Below are positions 10,359 to 19,681 of a stretch of DNA of 64,000 bases, one piece after another. The stretch covers positions 7,253,620-7,317,619 of the forward strand of contig NZ_CP113910.1 of NCBI RefSeq assembly GCF_024701375.2, given 5' to 3'. The DNA is from Streptomyces sp. KMM 9044. Lineage in GTDB: Bacteria; Actinomycetota; Actinomycetes; Streptomycetales; Streptomycetaceae. The notes below the pieces were generated by a model. It was not told the DNA's origin, did not search any database, and was given only the letters and a program-made list of their open reading frames with translations. The position numbers and the translations under genes are program-made. Numbering within the stretch: the stretch's first letter is position 1; every line of letters begins with the position of its first letter.

Positions 10359-12897
10359 ATGGCGCGACCTTCCCGTTACCCGCTTGAGCTGCGCCGTCGC
10401 GTGGTGCGCATGGTCGCCGAGGTGCGCGACGATTACCCGAACGAGACGGCCGTCCTGCAGGCGGTCACGGACAGGCTCGGCATCGGTTCCCGCGAGACGC
10501 TGCGGAACTGGCTGAAGCAGCAGGAGATCGACGCGGGGACGCGGCCGGGGACGACGACGGAGGAGTCCGCCCGGCTCAAGGCGTTGAAGAGGGAGATCGC
10601 CGAGCTGAAGCGGGCGAACGAGATCCTGAAGGCCGCGGCAAGTTTCTTCGCGGCCGAGCTGTGCGCCACGAGGCGCCGTGGTGATCGGGAGGTGGTGCAA
10701 GACCACTTCCGTTGGGCCGTCGCAGCGGCCTGACGAAGCTGGGGGCAGCCTGATCCGGGGACGCCGGTGAGGGTGGCAAGCGGCCCCGACAAAGGCGAGT
10801 CGTGCCGGAACTGCCAGACGGCACGGGCTCGTCGAGCGAGGTCAGAAGGTGTAACGCGAGTGAACCAGTGGTCGAAGCTCCGTAACAGCGAAGCCGGCTC
10901 AAACCTGGTGGATACCGGGCCGGTGTGCAGTGCGTGAGGGGTCCGGGTCATCCGGGGGCCTCAACTCCGAAGCCGTGTAGCTCTGACGGTGGGGAGGCCG
11001 CGTTGAAGGTCTGCGGCGTAGACGCGGCGATGCTGCCGGAGTAGAGCTGGGCACCTCCCTGACCGACCGATCGCATGGTGAACGTGGGAACCGTTCCCCG
11101 GTTCGCCCCGTTGCCGGACAGCCGGTCCGGCATGGCGGGAAGGCCCGTTCCGGCCGAGGACCGTGGGGCGGGGCGGAGGCCCCGTAGTAGTCGCGGGAGT
11201 GACGACCCGCTGTGGAGGTCGCGAGAGGCGGCCGCAGGGCGAAGGGGGCCAGTAAGCCGAGCAGTGGCTGTTACTGGAAGGTCAGGAGGACGCGGTCGTT
11301 GGTGAACACCGACGAACTGGAGCACGCTGTGTTCACAGCGGAGCGACGGGTACTGAAGATCCAGGCGAAACTGCACCGTTGGGCCCGTGACGATCCTCGT
11401 CGCAGGTTCGGCGACCTGTTCAACCTCGTTGCCGATCCCGCGTTCCTGCTGGTGGCGTGGGATCGGGTGAGTGGGAACAAGGGCGCGAAGACGGCCGGGG
11501 TGGACGGGCGAACGGCCCGTTCCATCGAGGCATGGCAGGGCGTCGAGGAGTTCCTCGACGGACTGCGGTCGAGTATCAAGGACCGCAGTTTCCGCCCGCT
11601 GCCGGTGCGCGAGCGGATGATCCCCAAGGCGGGCGGGAAGCTCCGCCGCCTGGGCATCCCGACCGTGGCCGACCGGGTGGTCCAGGCGTCCTTGAAACTG
11701 GTGCTGGAGCCGATCTTTGAGGCGGACTTCCTTCCGTGTTCGTACGGGTTCCGCCCCAAGCGCCGGGCCCATGATGCGGTGGCCGAGGTGCGCTATCTCG
11801 CTTCGAGACCTCGTAACTACGAGTGGATCGTCGAGGGCGACATCAAGGCATGCTTCGACGAGATCGACCACGCGGCCCTGATGGACCGGGTGCGACATCG
11901 CGTCGGGGACAAGCGCGTCCTGGCCCTGGTGAAGGCGTTCCTGAAGGCGGGCGTTCTCACCGAGGACCGCCTGCTGGAGGAGACCACCGCCGGGACCCCG
12001 CAAGGCGGCATCCTTTCCCCGCTGCTGGCGAACATCGCGCTGTCGGCGCTGGACGAGCACATCGCCCAGCTTCCTGGCGGCCCCGTTTCCAGCCCGCGGG
12101 AGCGGGAGCGACGGCTTCGCCGCGGTCTGCCGACATTCCGCCTGGTGCGGTATGCCGACGACTGGTGCCTGATGGTGCACGGCACGAAGGCCGACGCCGA
12201 AGCCCTGCGCGAGGAAGCCGCCCGGGCTCTTGCCCCGATGGGCCTGCGCCTGTCGGGGGAGAAGACCCTGATCACCCATATCGAGGACGGTGTGGACTTC
12301 CTCGGCTGGCGTATCCAGCGTCACCGGAAGCGCGGCACCGATCGGTACTACGTCTATACGTATCCGTCGAAGAAGGCCGTGATGGCCGCGAAACGGAAGA
12401 TCAAGACGTTGTGCCGACAGGTCGAGGTGAACCAGCCGCTCGATGACCTGCTGCGTCGCTTGAACGTGACGCTGCGGGGCTGGTGCGGCTACTTCCGGCC
12501 CGGGGTGTCCTCCTCGGTCTTCGCCTATCTCAACCACTACCTGTGGGAGACGGTCTGGCGATGGCTGCGGCGCAAGCACCGCCGGTCTACCTGGAAGGAG
12601 CTCCGTCACCGCTACTGCGGCGGCGGACGGTGGCCTGCCACCGAGCGCAGAGAACTGATCGACCTGGAGAAGGTGGGCATGACCCGCTACCGCTATCGAG
12701 GCTCGATCATTCCCTCGCCCTGGCCGGTCACAGAAGAGGACACACGACACGAGAGCCCTGCGGGGCTTGTGGAGAGCCCGGTGCATTGAAAGGTGCCCGC
12801 CGGGTTCGGGAAGCGGCCCGGGGAAACGGGCCAGCCCTCACAGGCTGGCACCGCGTCCCGGGTCGACTTCACCGACCGGCCACACACGCGCTCGTAG
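10359..12897 (+). CDS. IS3-family OrfA interrupted by a group II intron
   Basis: The 5' exon (10359-10660, start MARPSRYPLELRRRVVRMVA) encodes HTH plus coiled coil of an IS3 OrfA and ends ...ASFFAAEL. Joining base 10660 to 12873 gives codons for E-L-D-R-P-H-T-R-S-stop, the usual OrfA C-terminus, total 108 residues. The host gene would thus be repaired by splicing. Unspliced, the frame reads on into the intron to 10733. No OrfB follows: the element breaks off just after 12897. Confidence 0.85.
11302..12789 (+). CDS. ltrA: Group II intron reverse transcriptase/maturase
   Basis: About 495 residues from GTG 11302 (AGGAGG at 11284-11289; the frame is open further up). Domains in order: RT0-RT2 (TAGVDGRTARSIEAW, GKLRRLGIPTVADRVVQ), RT3-4 (YGFRPKRRAHDAV, EGDIKACFDEIDH), RT5 catalytic YADD (LVRYADDWCLMV) with GTPQGGILSPLLANI before it, RT6-7 (GEKTLITHIEDGVDFLGWR), and maturase domain X (LNVTLRGWCGYFR). 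No HNH endonuclease domain is seen at the C-terminus, as in En-minus bacterial classes. The last codons overlap domain V. Likely functional in splicing and mobility. Confidence 0.95.
   Translation: MNTDELEHAVFTAERRVLKIQAKLHRWARDDPRRRFGDLFNLVADPAFLLVAWDRVSGNKGAKTAGVDGRTARSIEAWQGVEEFLDGLRSSIKDRSFRPLPVRERMIPKAGGKLRRLGIPTVADRVVQASLKLVLEPIFEADFLPCSYGFRPKRRAHDAVAEVRYLASRPRNYEWIVEGDIKACFDEIDHAALMDRVRHRVGDKRVLALVKAFLKAGVLTEDRLLEETTAGTPQGGILSPLLANIALSALDEHIAQLPGGPVSSPRERERRLRRGLPTFRLVRYADDWCLMVHGTKADAEALREEAARALAPMGLRLSGEKTLITHIEDGVDFLGWRIQRHRKRGTDRYYVYTYPSKKAVMAAKRKIKTLCRQVEVNQPLDDLLRRLNVTLRGWCGYFRPGVSSSVFAYLNHYLWETVWRWLRRKHRRSTWKELRHRYCGGGRWPATERRELIDLEKVGMTRYRYRGSIIPSPWPVTEEDTRHESPAGLVESPVH
12774..12872 (+). 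ncRNA. Group II intron domains V and VI
   Basis: GAGCCCGGTGC at 12774 pairs with GCCCGCCGGGTTC, with a GAAA tetraloop near 12788, the standard catalytic domain V form. Domain VI hairpin and the 3' end (AC at 12871-12872) follow. Confidence 0.8.
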
Positions 12898-12940
12898 CGG
12901 GGCCTTCCCCCCTCCCGCGAAGTGGACACGTTTCGTGTAC

Positions 12941-13095
12941 TTATGCGGCAAGGTCCATACTATATGAATGTTCGTAGGCCACGGGGCTGATCTGGCCGTT
13001 GGTCGAGTGCCGGCGAAGTGAGTTGTATCGCACCAGCCAGCGGAACACCTCGACGCGGCACTGCTCCGCGCTCTGCCAGCGGCGCCGGTCCTGGA
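12941..13095 (-). pseudogene. IS3-family OrfB C-terminal fragment
   Basis: About 50 codons ending TAA at 12941-12943: VFRWLVRYNSLRRHSTNGQI followed by SPVAYEHSYSMDLAA, the C-terminus of an IS3 integrase. The rest of the gene is missing; an ISAs1 fragment adjoins. It differs from element A. Confidence 0.75.
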
Positions 13096-13120
13096 GCCAG
13101 GGCCCCGGCAAAGTTGTCGA

Positions 13121-13663
13121 TCATGAGGTCAGGAGGAGGTTGTTGGGGCGGTCGGTGTCGCGGGCGTGGTGTCGTAGGGCGGCGGCGATGTTCTGGTGGC
13201 CATGGAGGCGGAGGAGGGTGATCGCGATGTTGCGGAGACCTGCCATGACGCGGGGAGCGTTGCCGGTGCGGACCTGGGAGCGGTCCTCGTCGAAGGTGAC
13301 GTCGCGGACCCAGTGCAGGCGGTTCTCGATTTCCCGGTGGGACTGCACCCATGTGGCCAGAATCTCCGGGGGCGCGGTGCGGGCGTCCGCGCTGGTGATC
13401 AGGTAGACGATCTCGACCGTCCGTCGGCCCTTGCGGGTCACGGTGCGCCGTGGCTGGGCGACCTGCGCGGCTGCGGTGAAGTCGATCCGGGCCGGCACGT
13501 CGATGGCCTTGACCGTGCGGGTTGCACGCCGCCCGTGTCCGCGGTCCGTTCTGGTCACGGCGGGTATCCGGGCCCAGGACAGAGCCTTGAGCCGTGCGTA
13601 CAACGACTTCTGATTCGCCTTCACGGTCAGGACGTAGTCGGCGCCGGCCTCGGTCACGAGTGC
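13121..13663 (-). pseudogene. ISAs1-family transposase, C-terminal half
   Basis: Reads VTEAGADYVLTVKANQKSLY, then VEIVYLITSADARTAPPEIL, HREIENRLHWVRDVTFDEDR and QVRTGNAPRVMAGLRNIAIT, all hallmark segments of ISAs1 transposases (DDE core second half). The N-terminal half is absent and the frame beyond 13663 is unrelated, being the antisense of an ISKra4 fragment. It is a different lineage from the three ISAs1 copies elsewhere in the window. Confidence 0.85.
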
Positions 13664-13664
13664 C

Positions 13665-14302
13665 GCGGCGGCGTGATCGCCGAGGCGTTCACCCAGGCCG
13701 CCGACCGCGACCGGGGCCACCTGCGGCCCTGGCTCGTCCTCGTCGACGGCGCCCACCGCCAACTCGATCTGGTCGAGGCCGAGGCACGGCGGCGCAAGGC
13801 GACGATCCACGTCCTGATCGACTTCGTGCATGTCGCGGAATACGTCTGGACGGCCGCCCACGCCTTCCACCCGGCCGGCAGCGAGGCCGCGGAGACCTTC
13901 GCCGCGGAGAAACTCACCGCGATCCTGCACGGACACGCCGCCCGCGTCACCCGCGAGATGACCACGCAGGCCGAGAAAGACCGGCTCACCGGCTCCAAGC
14001 GCAAGGCCGTCGGCACCTGCGCGCGCTACCCGACCGGGCACCTCGCCCGACTCCGCTACGACATCGCGCTGAAGAACGGGTGGCCGATCGCGACCGGTTC
14101 CGTCGAGGGAGCCTGCCGCCACCTCATCGGTGACCGCCTCGACATCACCGGCGCCCGCTGGGGCCTCGACAGCGCCGAAGCCGTACTCAAACTCCGCGCC
14201 GTCCACGCCAACGGAGACCTCGACGACTACCTCGCCTACCACCACACCCGCGAGCACCAACGCACCTACCCCGACCAGCGGGATTACCAACTCGGAGCCT
14301 GA
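13665..14302 (+). pseudogene. ISKra4-family transposase, C-terminal part
   Basis: About 210 codons: LVLVDGAHRQLDLVEAEARR, HVLIDFVHVAEYVWTAAHAF, GWPIATGSVEGACRHLIGDR and LDITGARWGLDSAEAVLKLR. These align segment by segment with the intact transposase at 26769-28202 but are clearly diverged from it. The N-terminal half has been lost. Confidence 0.87.
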
Positions 14303-14826
14303 TCAACGACCTTCCCCCAGAAGGATCCGCACCCAACGTCGTTCACGTTCCTGGGGTTCACCTCCCGCGCCCGCTACGCGCGCAACAAGCACGGGACGAC
14401 GTTCTCCTGCTTCCTGCCCGCCGTCAGCGACGCAGCCCTCAAGAAGATGGGCGCCGAAGTGCGCAGCCGGCGCATCCACCGGCGCACCGGGCACACCTTC
14501 GCCCAGCTCGCGCGGTTCATGAATCCGATCGTGCGGGGCTGGATCCAGTACTACGGGGCGTTCTACCCCTCCGTGCTGAGGCCCTTCCTCCAGCGCGTCA
14601 ACGCCTACCTGGTGCGCTGGATCCGCCGGAAGTACAAGCGGCTGTCCGGGTTCAACAAGTCCAAAAACAGTGCTTCCAGGACATCACCCGGCGATACCCG
14701 GGAATGTTCGCGCACTGGCGCTTGTGCCGGACATACTGGATGTGACCAGGGTGACAAGAGCCGTGTAACGGCAGACTGTTACGCACGGTTCTGTGGGGGC
14801 CGGAGCCTGAAATTCCCTCCGGCTAC
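14303..14826 (+). mobile_element. Group II intron 3' remnant
   Basis: Carries the C-terminal part of a second, different intron-encoded protein (FTFLGFTSRARYARNKHGTT, NPIVRGWIQYYGAFYPSVLR, LVRWIRRKYKRLSGF), with a frameshift near 14668. A domain V-like RNA follows (GAGCCGTGTAACGG... CGCACGGTTCTGTGGGGG, about 14758-14804) and a domain VI/3' end at GGCTAC (14821-14826). The 5' part of the intron is gone. The 3' end sits inside an IS3-like element at the codons for VWSW, on the antisense strand. Confidence 0.8.
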
Positions 14827-15793
14827 CCGACCACGACCACACCCGGTCGGGCCCCTCGGCGATCAGTTCGGGCTTTTTACGGGGCGGATGAGTGGCCTGA
14901 CGGCGCCGCTCGCGGACCTCGCCGTGCTTGCGCAGCAGCCGGTACATCGTCGATTCCGAGCACAGGTGGATCCCACGGTCCAGGAGGACCGCGTAGATCT
15001 CGCCCGGTGCCATGTCGACGAACTCGGCGGACCGCAGCACCTGAAGGACACGCTCCTCCTCGGCCGGGCCGAGCGCGCGCGGATGGCGGCGCCGCTCGCG
15101 GCGGGCCCGCGCCGGTGCGGGGCTCTGGCGATGGTGACGGTAGTAGGTGGCCCGGCTCACGCCGAGCGCGGCGCATGCCCGGACCCGGCCGACCATGTCC
15201 GTCAGGTCCTCCAGGGCTTGAGCGCGGGCGCCCTCGAAAGAAGCCGCCCGCGCTACCGGATCCAGCCCGTCCGCGATACCCGCGTCCGTGTCCGCCGGGG
15301 CAGTCATGACATCTCGCCGTTCCCCGTGGTGGCGCTGTCCGTGGCGAACTGGTCGAGCAGCGCGGAGAGCTTTCCCTGAACCTCGATCACCGTGCAGGCC
15401 TTGCCCAACTAGGTTTCCAGTCGGGCTACTTGGGTTTGCAGGCGGGCGATCTCCTTGTCCCTCGGGTCGGCCTTCGGCCGCCCCGCCGGCGCGGCGAGCG
15501 CCGCCTCGGCGCCCTTATCCCGTTGCTGCCGCCAGTTCGTGATCAGTGACGAGTACAGGCCCTCCCTGCGCAGCAAGGCCCCCTTGGCCTGCTTGCCCAG
15601 AGTCTCGTACTCGGCCAGGATCCTCGCCTTGTACTCCGCCGAGCACCGGCGCGGAGCGGACGATCGGGGCGTCACCTGCGGATCCGGGGTCCCCTGGTTG
15701 TTGGTGCTGGCCACCGCGGGCACTCCTCCTTCTCCGCCCTCGACTGAATGAATCGGTCATTTTACCTGACTCATCCTACTTTGACAGAGAGGG
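14827..15793 (-). mobile_element. IS3-like element lacking the Gly-Ala repeat, partial
   Basis: Relative of the elements at 5625, 22052 and 31946, reading right to left. Its end (CCCTCTCTGTCAAAG on the minus strand) matches theirs. OrfA (15409-15723) is cut by a nonsense codon: after VARLET a TAG replaces the glutamate codon found in other copies. OrfB (start 15307) keeps HTH_21 (ACAALGVSRATYYRHH) and stops at VWSW where the intron remnant adjoins. Between its start and the HTH there is no Gly-Ala run. Confidence 0.8.
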
Positions 15794-15909
15794 GACGGCC
15801 GCGTCGGTGGGGTGTCGCCGAGGGCGGTGTGGCGGTGGCTGGACGTCGGGCGTCAGGGGCGTCTGGAGTCGGCCGGACGGGGAACTGACGGTGGCCGTGA
15901 CCGGAGCCG

Positions 15910-17175
15910 TCACAGGGCTCGTTCGACTGCGTTCAGTCTGCGTCGCAGATGCTCCCGCTCGGGCTCCGTGCCGGCCAGGGCGAGCGCCTGCCGATAGGCC
16001 TCGGACGCCTCCGGGAGACGTCCGAGGCGCTGGAGAAGATCCGCACGTGCGGTCTGATAGGGGTGGTGGCCGCGCAGCCGTTCCTCGTCCGCCAGGGCAT
16101 CGAGCAGTGCCAGCCCCGCTTCCGGGCCGTCCCGCATCGCCACGGCCGCCGCCCGGTTCAGTGCGACGACCGGGGACGGGGTGAGTGTGAGCAGGACGTC
16201 GTAGAGCGCGACGATTTGAGGCCAGTCGGTGGACGCGAAGTCGGTCGCCTCGTCGTGCAGGGCGGCGATCGCGGCCTGCACGCCGTATGGGGCCGGCGGG
16301 CCGCCGGTCAGCGCCGGGGGGACCAGGCTCAGTCCCTCTTCGATCATCGGCTGGTCCCAGAGGCCGCGGTCCTGCTCCTTCAGCAGCATGAGCTCGCCGC
16401 CGGGGCCGGTCCGGGCGGCGCGGCGGGCATGGACCAGCAGCATCAGGGCGAGCAGCCCGCTGACCTCCCGCTCGGCGGGCAGCAGCCGGCGCAGGACCCG
16501 CGTTAGGCGAATGGCCTCCTCCGCCAGGCCGAGCCGCTGCAACTGCGGGCCGGAGCTGGCCGCGTACCCTTCGGTGAAGATCGAGTAGAGGACCTGGAGG
16601 ACGCCCGGCAGGCGGCCCGGCAACTCGTCGGTGTCCGGGACGCGGAACGGGATCCGGGCCTCGCGGATCTTCTTCTTCGCCCGCACGATCCGCTGGGCCA
16701 TCGTCGCGGGCGGCACGAGATAGGCGCGGGCTACCTCGGGCGTCGTCAGGCCGGCCAGGCAGCGCAGGGTGAGTGCTCCGCGCGCCTCGGGCAGCAGGGC
16801 CGGATGGGCGCAGGTGAAGAACAGTTGCAGCCGCTCGTCGGGCAGGTCGCCATCGGGGCCAGCGTCCGAGCGCGGTGCGAGGTCGGCCCGGTCCGCCTCC
16901 ACCTGGAGGATGGCGAGCCGGGCGGCATACACCTGGTCGCGGCGCAGCCGGTCGACGGCCTTGCGGCGGGCCGTCGTCAGCAGCCATGCGCCGGGCCTGG
17001 CCGGCACGCCCTGTACCGGCCAGTGCATCAGCGCCGCCTCGATCGCCTCCGAGGCGACCTCCTCCGCCAAATCCAGATCCCCGAAACGGCGCACGAGGGA
17101 GGCGAGCAGCCGGCCGTGTTCCTCACGGAACACCGACTCCACGGCCCGGTCCGTGCTGGCAGCGCGCTCCGCCAT
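15910..17175 (-). CDS. ECF sigma factor, ECF42-type
   Basis: 421 residues, far longer than a plain ECF sigma factor. Residues ~10-80 are region 2 (VFREEHGRLLASLVRRFGDL, then WLLTTARRKAVDRLRRD). Residues ~110-170 are region 4 (LTLRCLAGLTTPEVARAYLV, MAQRIVRAKKKIREA). From ~175 on, a DUF6596-like domain (YSIFTEGYAASSG) and TPR-like helices form the C-terminal extension typical of ECF42. Directs RNA polymerase to its own set of promoters. The next gene upstream is a DGPF protein, the known genetic partner of this group. Confidence 0.88.
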   Translation of the reverse strand: MAERAASTDRAVESVFREEHGRLLASLVRRFGDLDLAEEVASEAIEAALMHWPVQGVPARPGAWLLTTARRKAVDRLRRDQVYAARLAILQVEADRADLAPRSDAGPDGDLPDERLQLFFTCAHPALLPEARGALTLRCLAGLTTPEVARAYLVPPATMAQRIVRAKKKIREARIPFRVPDTDELPGRLPGVLQVLYSIFTEGYAASSGPQLQRLGLAEEAIRLTRVLRRLLPAEREVSGLLALMLLVHARRAARTGPGGELMLLKEQDRGLWDQPMIEEGLSLVPPALTGGPPAPYGVQAAIAALHDEATDFASTDWPQIVALYDVLLTLTPSPVVALNRAAAVAMRDGPEAGLALLDALADEERLRGHHPYQTARADLLQRLGRLPEASEAYRQALALAGTEPEREHLRRRLNAVERAL

Positions 17176-17180
17176 CGGTC

Positions 17181-17531
17181 TCAGGCCCCGAAGTCAGAGA
17201 CCGGTCGTACGACGACCGAGCCGCTGCCCCGCGCGCCCGGGCAGCGGGCGGCCCAGTCAAGGGCGACGTCCAGGTTCGGCACGTCGATGACGTAGAATCC
17301 GCCGAGGACCTCGCGGGTCTCCGCGAACGGCCCGTCGGTGACGGTCCGCTCGCCGTCCGGGCTGACGCGCACTTTCGTGGCGGTGACCAGGTCCGTCAGC
17401 GACTCGCCGGATACGAGGATGCCCGCGTCTCGGACAGCCTTGTCGTAGGCCATCCAGTCTTCCACGGTGCATTCGGCGGCGCCGCCGTTCTCGTCGATCG
17501 AGCCGCTGTTGATCAGCATCATGTACTTCAT
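17181..17531 (-). CDS. YCII-related DGPF-domain protein
   Basis: 116 residues from ATG 17531 (MKYMMLINSG); the frame is open upstream but lacks similarity. The DGPF motif is visible (RTVTDGPFAETREVLGGFYV), with the ferredoxin-like fold pattern of YCII proteins. The gap to the sigma factor is only a few bases, so the two are one operon. DGPF proteins are encoded with ECF42 sigma factors and thought to act with them; their biochemical role is unclear. Confidence 0.88.
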   Translation of the reverse strand: MKYMMLINSGSIDENGGAAECTVEDWMAYDKAVRDAGILVSGESLTDLVTATKVRVSPDGERTVTDGPFAETREVLGGFYVIDVPNLDVALDWAARCPGARGSGSVVVRPVSDFGA

Positions 17532-17681
17532 GGTCCGACTCCCTCGGGTCCTGTCGTCATCCTCGCGCGGCGAGTGGCCGCACACCATGACGACGAACGT
17601 GATACCGCCGTATCGACACCGTCCCCAAAATTTTTTCCGGGTGACCTCACGGCCCTCGACTTTCGCCGTTCTGACCAACCG

Positions 17682-18192
17682 TCATGCCAGGTCTGCGCTG
17701 GCTGCGGCCCGTGCCTCCTGGACGGCGCGGATTTCGGTATCGGTGGGCTGACCGGCGTCGATGGGCATAAATCGGGCCGCGATGGTCGTCCGGCGGAGCT
17801 TGGCGGTCATGTCGGAGAACGCCGGGTGCGTCTTGGTGAGGTACCACGGGGCCCGCGTGCGGTGCTCGGCCGCGTCCTGGGGGTGGTGGCCGTGCAGCGT
17901 GTACCAGATGACGGTGATGGTGTAGCAGTACAGGCCGAAGGGCACGGTGCGCTCGATCGCGCGTGGGGTGCGGTTGCGTACCTGGCCGACGCCGAGGAGG
18001 CTGCGGGCTTCGCCGAAGGTCACCTCGATGGACCACCGGCTCGCGTACCGGGCCACCAGGTGCCCGGCCGGCGCGGTCAGGTCGGTGGAGACCAGGGCCA
18101 GGTCGTAGCCGGTGTCGGTGACGTCCTCGCGCAGCAGCACCACCTTCACGGTCCGGGTGTGGAAGGAGCCGTACCACAGGTGCGATCTCTCG
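17682..18192 (-). pseudogene. DDE transposase, C-terminal remnant
   Basis: About 170 codons: LWYGSFHTRTVKVVLLRED, ALVSTDLTAPAGHLVARYAS, RWSIEVTFGEARSLLGVGQV and PFGLYCYTITVIWYTLHGHH. The pattern (second Asp strand, then W-x-x-E-x-x-F helix) is the C-terminal half of an IS4/IS701-like DDE transposase. The N-terminal half is missing; upstream of 18192 the sequence changes character and becomes the transposon end described next. Confidence 0.7.
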
Positions 18193-18284
18193 GTTTGGTG
18201 TCGGTGGTGGTGAGAGTCGGTCGCGCTGGTCCAGGGGTGGGTGTTGATGATCTGCGGGGTTTTGTCGGTGGTGGTTCGGCATCG

Positions 18285-18441
18285 TGATGTCAGTGCGGGA
18301 GATACGGGGATTCTGCAGGTCAGTTTGTTGCTGTGCGGGTTTCGAGTGGTGACATGGATGCCGATCTGGGGCTGACGTTTTTGGCGTCTGAGCAGGTCAG
18401 TTGGTTGCCGGTCGGTACAGCGTGGAGCGCATTGTTGCTGG
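18285..18441. repeat. Probable end of a Tni-like transposon
   Basis: Non-coding. It holds spaced repeats CAGGTCAGTTTGTTGC (18316-18331) and CAGGTCAGTTGGTTGC (18393-18408), plus partial matches TTGTTGCTGGTCAGG near 18434 and GATGTCAGTGCGGG near 18287. Several short direct repeats next to a TniB-like gene are what Tn7/Tn5053-type ends look like. No second end was identified. Confidence 0.45.
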
Positions 18442-19476
18442 TCAGGGCCGTGGGAGTGCTCCGGTGAGCGCCGCCTGGTGAAGGCGAGCAGCATCCTCTT
18501 GCCGCAGGGGGCCGAACGCGTAGCGGATTCCTGTTGCGGTGAGGGTGAGTTGTTCTCCGTCTCGGGCGGTGATGAGGGAGAAGAGCGGGTTGTCCGGGGC
18601 GCGGTCCTTCAGCTGACTGTGGATGCGGGCGGCGCGTATGAGGGGGCGTGTCCAGGTGGGCAGGGGGTAGAGCCGGCATCGGCGGTGGGTGGTGCTGTCG
18701 TGGACTTTGACGGTGGTTGCGTTCTCGTCGATGTCAATGGCGCGGATGAGTGCGAGCCGATCGATGTCGGCTGCGGTGATGGCGTGGATGGTCAGGGCTG
18801 CGGCGTGCAGCGGGTGGGCCACTGTGGTCAGCCGGGTGGCGAGGACGTCTCGCGCCGTGAAGTCGTCTCCGTGCAGGGACGGTGAGGCGCTGCCAGGGGT
18901 ACCCGCGGGGGCGCCCTGGCACGGGGTCCGCGCGAGACGGTCCACCACTACGCCGTCCAACGGTGCTCGAGGGGGGGTCCATGGCCCGTCGTCTTGGCAG
19001 GGTGCGGGGTCGGAGTGCCGGTGCTGTTCAGGGTTCGGGATGTCGGCCAGTGGGTGTTCCGTCTGCTCCAGGGCGACGCGTGCGTGGGGGAGGGCGCCGA
19101 TGATGTGGTGCGGGGTCTCGTCGAGGAGCGTGGTCAGTGTGGGGCTGACCGGGCGGTGCCAGAGGAGGGTGAGGTGGATGCCGCAGCGTTCGCGGAGGGT
19201 GAGTAGTTGTCTCTGGCGGGCGGTGGTGAGGCGGTCGGTGCGGCAGACGATGAGGTGCCCGATGTGGTGGGTGAGGACCCAGGCGGCGACGGCGTCCCAA
19301 GCGGGGTGTTGGGAGTCGGCCCAGGTTCCGTGGGTTTCTCCGCCTTGAGGGAGGCGTTTGCCCAGGGAGTAGAGCAGGTCGTGCGCGAGGGCGGCGGGTG
19401 CGCCATTGGCGGGGCTGGGGTCGATGGTCAGACGTCCGATGGCGGGGCGTGTGCGGCATGTGCGGCGGCCGTCCAT
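18442..19476 (-). CDS. Hypothetical protein of the Tni-like module
   Basis: About 344 residues from ATG 19476 (MDGRRTCRTRPAIGRLTIDP). No family recognised. The N-terminal third is compact and globular (AWDAVAAWVLTHHIGHLIVC, LRERCGIHLTLLWHRPV). The C-terminal third (DIDRLALIRAIDIDENATTV, LIRAARIHSQLKDRAP, LTATGIRYAFGPL) is faintly like a tyrosine recombinase or targeting protein but lacks the R...HxxR...Y set. It lies directly downstream of the TniB-like gene and upstream of the putative transposon end, so a role in target choice is possible but unproven. A MITE sits just before its start. Confidence 0.55.
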   Translation of the reverse strand: MDGRRTCRTRPAIGRLTIDPSPANGAPAALAHDLLYSLGKRLPQGGETHGTWADSQHPAWDAVAAWVLTHHIGHLIVCRTDRLTTARQRQLLTLRERCGIHLTLLWHRPVSPTLTTLLDETPHHIIGALPHARVALEQTEHPLADIPNPEQHRHSDPAPCQDDGPWTPPRAPLDGVVVDRLARTPCQGAPAGTPGSASPSLHGDDFTARDVLATRLTTVAHPLHAAALTIHAITAADIDRLALIRAIDIDENATTVKVHDSTTHRRCRLYPLPTWTRPLIRAARIHSQLKDRAPDNPLFSLITARDGEQLTLTATGIRYAFGPLRQEDAARLHQAALTGALPRP

Positions 19477-19505
19477 GCGGGGTGGTCGTCTTTGTCGACG
19501 AGGAC

Positions 19506-19646
19506 GACTCTGTTGCTCTATTCGGGGGAGGGTCACGCACCGCGTCCGAGAGGGGCCGGCCGGGGCCGGACCGCCTCCTCGCGAGACCCGTTCCCTGCGC
19601 CCCGCCGACAGGCCGGCGTCCCTCTCCGCAATGGAGCAACAGAGTC
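19506..19646. mobile_element. MITE family 2, copy A
   Basis: 141 bp, flanked by 6-bp direct repeats GAGGAC (19500-19505 and 19647-19652). Terminal inverted repeats: GACTCTGTTGCTCTATT at left; the right end complement reads GACTCTGTTGCTCCATT. No coding capacity. Copies B and C are at 31563 and 59987. Confidence 0.85.
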
Positions 19647-19681
19647 GAGGACAGTGACGGCTGGGAGGCCGCTGGCGGTCA

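Larger units (their letters stand above)
10661..12872 (+). mobile_element. Group II intron, complete
   Basis: 2,212 bp. Begins GTGCG at 10661 and ends TTCAC at 12872, matching the GUGYG...AY rule. A reverse transcriptase-maturase is encoded at 11302-12789 and a domain V-like hairpin lies at 12774-12810. Boundaries are supported independently by the restored IS3 orfA frame. The 5' ribozyme half occupies 10661-11300. Confidence 0.92.
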
